Shown piece by piece: positions 5,825-7,785 of a stretch of DNA of 7,785 nt. The DNA comes from Schaedlerella sp. (GTDB taxonomy: Bacteria; Bacillota; Clostridia; Lachnospirales; Lachnospiraceae). Both the position numbers and the translations under genes were made by a program. How positions within the stretch are numbered: position 1 is the first letter of the stretch; each line of letters opens with the position of its first letter. The notes beneath the pieces were generated by a model. That model worked only from the letters and a program-made list of their open reading frames with translations, did no database searches and was not told the DNA's origin. The stretch is taken from NCBI GenBank assembly GCA_020024595.1, contig JAHHTO010000113.1, positions 1 through 7,785 on the forward strand, written 5' to 3'.

Positions 5825-6163
5825 TTGAAAAAGATGCAAGATAAAAGAGAAAAGGAAAAAGCAATTGTAGAAGACATGGTTACATTGTATTGCAGAAAAG
5901 TGCATAAAACACCTAAAAAAGATAGACTGTGTCCGGAATGTGCGGAAATGCTGCAGTACGCGAAAGAACGCTCGGATCGCTGCCCTTTTATGGAAACAAA
6001 ATCATTTTGCGTGAATTGTAAAGTTCACTGCTATAAACCAGAAATGCGTGAAAAGATAAAAAAAGTTATGCGATACGCAGGTCCCAGAATGATTTTTTAT
6101 CATCCGTTTACGGCGATACATCATGTGATATCTGTTCAAAAAGAAAAAAGAAACATGAAGTAG
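5825..6163 (+). CDS. YgbA / nitrous oxide-stimulated promoter family protein (cysteine-rich)
   Basis: This 112-residue soluble protein starts at TTG with a strong ribosome binding site. The conserved block CKVHCYKPEMREKIKKVMRYAGPRM-xxx-HP-xx-AIxH (residues 65-100) is the signature of the YgbA_NO family, known in Escherichia coli from YgbA, whose gene is under the nitric-oxide sensor NsrR and is linked to tolerance of nitrosative stress. Seven cysteines are present (23, 36, 39, 53, 62, 65, 69), arranged as C, CxxC, C, CxxCxxxC. This suggests a bound metal or iron-sulfur cluster, which I infer and cannot prove. No membrane segment or signal peptide is seen. The gene is divergent from the CHR transporter pair, with 241 bp between start codons, and has an apparent operator in its promoter. 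The biochemical function is not established, so 'nitrosative stress' is a transfer from E. coli and may not hold in an anaerobe. Confidence 0.85.
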   Translation: MKKMQDKREKEKAIVEDMVTLYCRKVHKTPKKDRLCPECAEMLQYAKERSDRCPFMETKSFCVNCKVHCYKPEMREKIKKVMRYAGPRMIFYHPFTAIHHVISVQKEKRNMK

Positions 6164-6176
6164 TGTCTTTTGTGTA

Positions 6177-6220
6177 TTAGAGTGTGTTTCTGAATACGAT
6201 TCTATGTGCACTTAAGTTTT
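6177..6220 (+). terminator. Weak candidate terminator after the YgbA-family gene
   Basis: TTAGAGTG (6177-6184) can pair with CACTTAA (6209-6215) with one bulged G, enclosing a small GAAT/ATTC hairpin (6192-6202), and GTTTT follows at 6216-6220. The stem is AT-rich and imperfect, and the T run is short. It is the only terminator-like structure before the hrcA promoter. Confidence 0.22.
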
Positions 6221-6223
6221 CAA

Positions 6224-6256
6224 CAGCGATTAAGGGAGCGATAACCTAAAATGCTG
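6224..6256 (+). repeat. Imperfect hairpin with two AGCGAT direct repeats upstream of hrcA
   Basis: CAGC (6224-6227) and GCTG (6253-6256) form the base of an interrupted stem that also pairs AGG with CCT around a 9-nt loop. AGCGAT occurs twice, 12 bp apart (6225-6230 and 6237-6242). It lies 31 bp before the hrcA -35 box. No T run follows, so it is not a terminator, and its role, if any, is unknown. Confidence 0.25.
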
Positions 6257-6286
6257 TATGATGAAATAAAAAATATAGAAACAGTG

Positions 6287-6315
6287 TTGACAAAAAGAAG
6301 AGCAGGTGCTATCTT
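6287..6315 (+). promoter_or_regulatory. Sigma-A promoter of the hrcA-grpE heat-shock operon
   Basis: A perfect -35 box TTGACA (6287-6292) is followed after 17 bp by TATCTT (6310-6315, 4 of 6), with TG at 6307-6308 forming an extended -10 element. Initiation near 6322 would place the CIRCE operator at the very start of the transcript, the standard arrangement for HrcA control. Confidence 0.82.
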
Positions 6316-6330
6316 AATATACGAAAGGTG

Positions 6331-6357
6331 TTAGCACTCAAAATAAACGAGTGCTAA
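6331..6357. promoter_or_regulatory. CIRCE operator (HrcA binding site)
   Basis: TTAGCACTC (6331-6339), a 9-bp spacer, and GAGTGCTAA (6349-6357) match the CIRCE consensus perfectly in both arms and spacer length. HrcA binds this dyad and represses the class I heat-shock operon until GroEL is titrated by unfolded protein. In RNA it also forms a hairpin 13 nt before the hrcA ribosome binding site. Confidence 0.97.
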
Positions 6358-6380
6358 TAGCAAAAAAGAAAGGAGGAACC

Positions 6381-7430
6381 ATGGCACTAGAAATAGAATT
6401 AAGTGAAAGAAAGCATACTATATTGAGAGCCATTATTCAGAATTATCTGGAGACCGGAGAACCGGTTGGTTCAAGAACCCTTTCTAAATCAACAGATTTG
6501 AATTTGAGTTCTGCGACGATTCGCAATGAGATGGCGGATTTGGAAGATTTGGGATACATTTTCCAGCCCCATACTTCGGCAGGGAGGATTCCTTCAGATA
6601 AGGGATATCGACTGTATGTGGATATGCTGATGGAGGAGAAGGAGCATGAACTCGAAGAGTTGAAAAGCACGATGCTGGAAAAGACGGATAAAGTTGATAA
6701 GGTGTTAAAGCAGGCTGCGAAAGTACTGGCAGCAAATACCAATTATGCAACCATGGTCTCAGCACCGATTAACCGCCGGAATACATTGAAGTTCATTCAA
6801 CTGTCCCAAGTGAACGAGGAACAGGTTGTAGCAGTGATTGTGATGGGCGGAAATGTAATCAAAAACAAGATTATAGAGGTACCTGGCGGACTCGATAATG
6901 AGACACTTCTAAAGCTGAATATGCTTCTGAATACAACTCTTAACGGAATGTCCATTGAGGAGATCAATCTTGGATTGATCGCAAGACTGAAAGACCAGGC
7001 AGGAATCCATAGTCAGGTAATCGGTAATGTGTTGGATGCGGTAGCTGAAATCATCCATGTAGATGATGACATGGAGATTTACACAAGCGGGGCAACGAAT
7101 ATTTTCAAGTATCCGGAGCTGAGCGACAGGCAGAGTGCACAGGAAATTATCAGTGCATTTGAAGAGAAACAGCAGCTTGCTGAATTGGTAAGCGAGACGC
7201 TTTCTAGTGAGGAAAATCACGGAATTCAGGTATATATCGGTGATGAGGCGCCGGTGAAGACGATGAAGGACTGCAGTGTTGTTACAGCAACCTACGAACT
7301 CGGCGAGGGCATGAAAGGTACCATCGGTATCATCGGTCCGAAGCGTATGGATTATGAGCATGTTATGAAATCACTAAAAACTCTTCAAAGTGAGTTGGAT
7401 GCGATTTACTACAAAGATTCAAAAGAATAG
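6381..7430 (+). CDS. hrcA: Heat-inducible transcription repressor HrcA
   Basis: HrcA is the repressor of dnaK and groE operons and binds CIRCE as a dimer; its folding depends on GroEL, which makes it the thermosensor. The product is 349 residues, the normal family length. The N-terminal winged helix-turn-helix covers about residues 8-60, with SSATIRNEMADLEDLGY (43-59) as the recognition region. It is followed by the diagnostic block QPHTSAGRIPSDKGYRLYVD (62-81), then the long GAF-like and dimerization part. The ATG at 6381 is chosen because AAAGGAGG ends 4 nt upstream and it gives the family-like start MALEIELSERKHTIL. An in-frame GTG at 6351 lies inside the CIRCE arm and has no binding site. 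hrcA is first in its operon and represses itself. grpE begins 15 bp after its stop. The coding frame is intact. Confidence 0.97.
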   Translation: MALEIELSERKHTILRAIIQNYLETGEPVGSRTLSKSTDLNLSSATIRNEMADLEDLGYIFQPHTSAGRIPSDKGYRLYVDMLMEEKEHELEELKSTMLEKTDKVDKVLKQAAKVLAANTNYATMVSAPINRRNTLKFIQLSQVNEEQVVAVIVMGGNVIKNKIIEVPGGLDNETLLKLNMLLNTTLNGMSIEEINLGLIARLKDQAGIHSQVIGNVLDAVAEIIHVDDDMEIYTSGATNIFKYPELSDRQSAQEIISAFEEKQQLAELVSETLSSEENHGIQVYIGDEAPVKTMKDCSVVTATYELGEGMKGTIGIIGPKRMDYEHVMKSLKTLQSELDAIYYKDSKE

Positions 7431-7431
7431 G

Positions 7432-7437
7432 AAGGTG
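7432..7437 (+). promoter_or_regulatory. Ribosome binding site supporting the GTG start of grpE
   Basis: AAGGTG at 7432-7437 lies 8 nt before GTG at 7446. The alternative in-frame ATG at 7458 would be 20 nt away and has no comparable purine run. It sits directly after the hrcA stop codon, which fits coupled translation within the heat-shock operon. Confidence 0.55.
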
Positions 7438-7445
7438 AATAGCTG

Positions 7446-7785
7446 GTGGCAGAAAGTATGAGCAAAGAAGATATGGTAAAAGAAGCTGTAGAAGAGGCAA
7501 AGGCAAAAGCTGAGCAGGAGGCTTCTGAGGCAGAAGAGGTTTCAAAAGACTCAAAAGAGGCTGATATCGAAGAGAGAGATTCAGAAGAATCCGGAACAGA
7601 GGAAGCAGCTGAGAATGAAAAAGAGTCTGATGAAGAGAAAGAATCGGGAAAAGGACTTTTTGGAAAAAAGAAGAAAAAAGATAAAAAAGATGAGAAAATT
7701 GAAGAACTTACAGATCGTCTGACCCGACAGATGGCAGAATTTGATAATTTCCGTAAAAGAACCGCAAAAGAAAAAGCAAGTATGT
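7446..7785 (+). CDS. grpE: Nucleotide exchange factor GrpE (partial, 3' end outside window)
   Basis: An open frame with no stop runs from GTG at 7446 to the right edge, giving 113 complete codons. The last visible part, IEELTDRLTRQMAEFDNFRKRTAKEKASM (from about residue 85), is the conserved beginning of the GrpE coiled coil, with the hallmark EFDNFRKRT. GrpE promotes ADP release from DnaK and so drives the chaperone cycle. The first 70 or so residues are strongly acidic, rich in E, D, S and A, and low in complexity. A switch to a lysine cluster (GKKKKKDKKDEK, about residues 73-84) follows. Such a variable, disordered N-terminal tail is common in GrpE. ATG at 7458 is an alternative start and would shorten the tail by four residues. 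Position right after hrcA is canonical, and dnaK is expected next. Confidence 0.94.
   Translation, partial: MAESMSKEDMVKEAVEEAKAKAEQEASEAEEVSKDSKEADIEERDSEESGTEEAAENEKESDEEKESGKGLFGKKKKKDKKDEKIEELTDRLTRQMAEFDNFRKRTAKEKASM

Noticed and set aside
4437..6286. The cassette as a mobile element
   Set aside because: I found no transposase, integrase, tRNA target, flanking direct repeats or terminal inverted repeats. The 12-bp repeat at 4445-4484 is better explained as a terminator.
6351..6380. GTG start for hrcA at 6351
   Set aside because: It falls inside the right arm of CIRCE and has no ribosome binding site, whereas ATG at 6381 has a strong one and gives the family N terminus.
6909..7361. A 150-codon minus-strand open frame inside hrcA
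   Set aside because: It is antisense to the well-supported hrcA, with no ribosome binding site or family resemblance seen. It is a by-product of hrcA codon use.

Overview
The window looks like chromosome of a low-to-moderate GC anaerobic Firmicute, most likely a Lachnospiraceae-type Clostridium relative. The evidence is the protein flavour of HolA, LepA, HemW and HrcA, the comEC-holA-lepA-hemW-hrcA-grpE gene order, and a perfect CIRCE operator before hrcA. This placement is inferred from remembered family sequences, not from a search.

Layout, left to right: the last 59 codons of comEC (DNA-uptake channel) run off the left edge. A strong sigma-A-type promoter follows and leads almost directly into holA (DNA polymerase III delta subunit). 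A 184-bp gap carries an extended -10 promoter and a leader for lepA (elongation factor 4). hemW (heme chaperone, radical SAM family) follows after 30 bp. hemW ends at a perfect 12-bp inverted repeat that probably serves as a shared terminator for the converging genes on the other strand.

Positions 4486-6163 hold an accessory cassette. Two minus-strand genes, 3 bp apart, encode the two halves of a CHR-family (chromate/anion) transporter. A divergent plus-strand gene starts at TTG and encodes a small cysteine-rich protein of the YgbA/'nitrous oxide-stimulated promoter' family. The 241-bp divergent control region holds an 18-bp dyad sitting exactly between the -35 and -10 of the YgbA-family promoter, plus four scattered CATTCT/AGAATG boxes. 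This is the least ordinary part of the window.

The right end is the start of the class I heat-shock operon: sigma-A promoter, CIRCE, hrcA, then the 5' part of grpE running off the right edge (dnaK and dnaJ would be expected next). HrcA represses its own operon through CIRCE and is matured by GroEL.

Most genes are core housekeeping and ordinary. What deserves a second look is the transporter/YgbA cassette and its operator, the near-leaderless holA transcript, the lepA leader and GTG start, and the absence of rpsT, gpr and spoIIP between holA and lepA. I see no RNA genes, CRISPR arrays, insertion sequences, integrases or att sites. I found no convincing evidence of a wholly new system.
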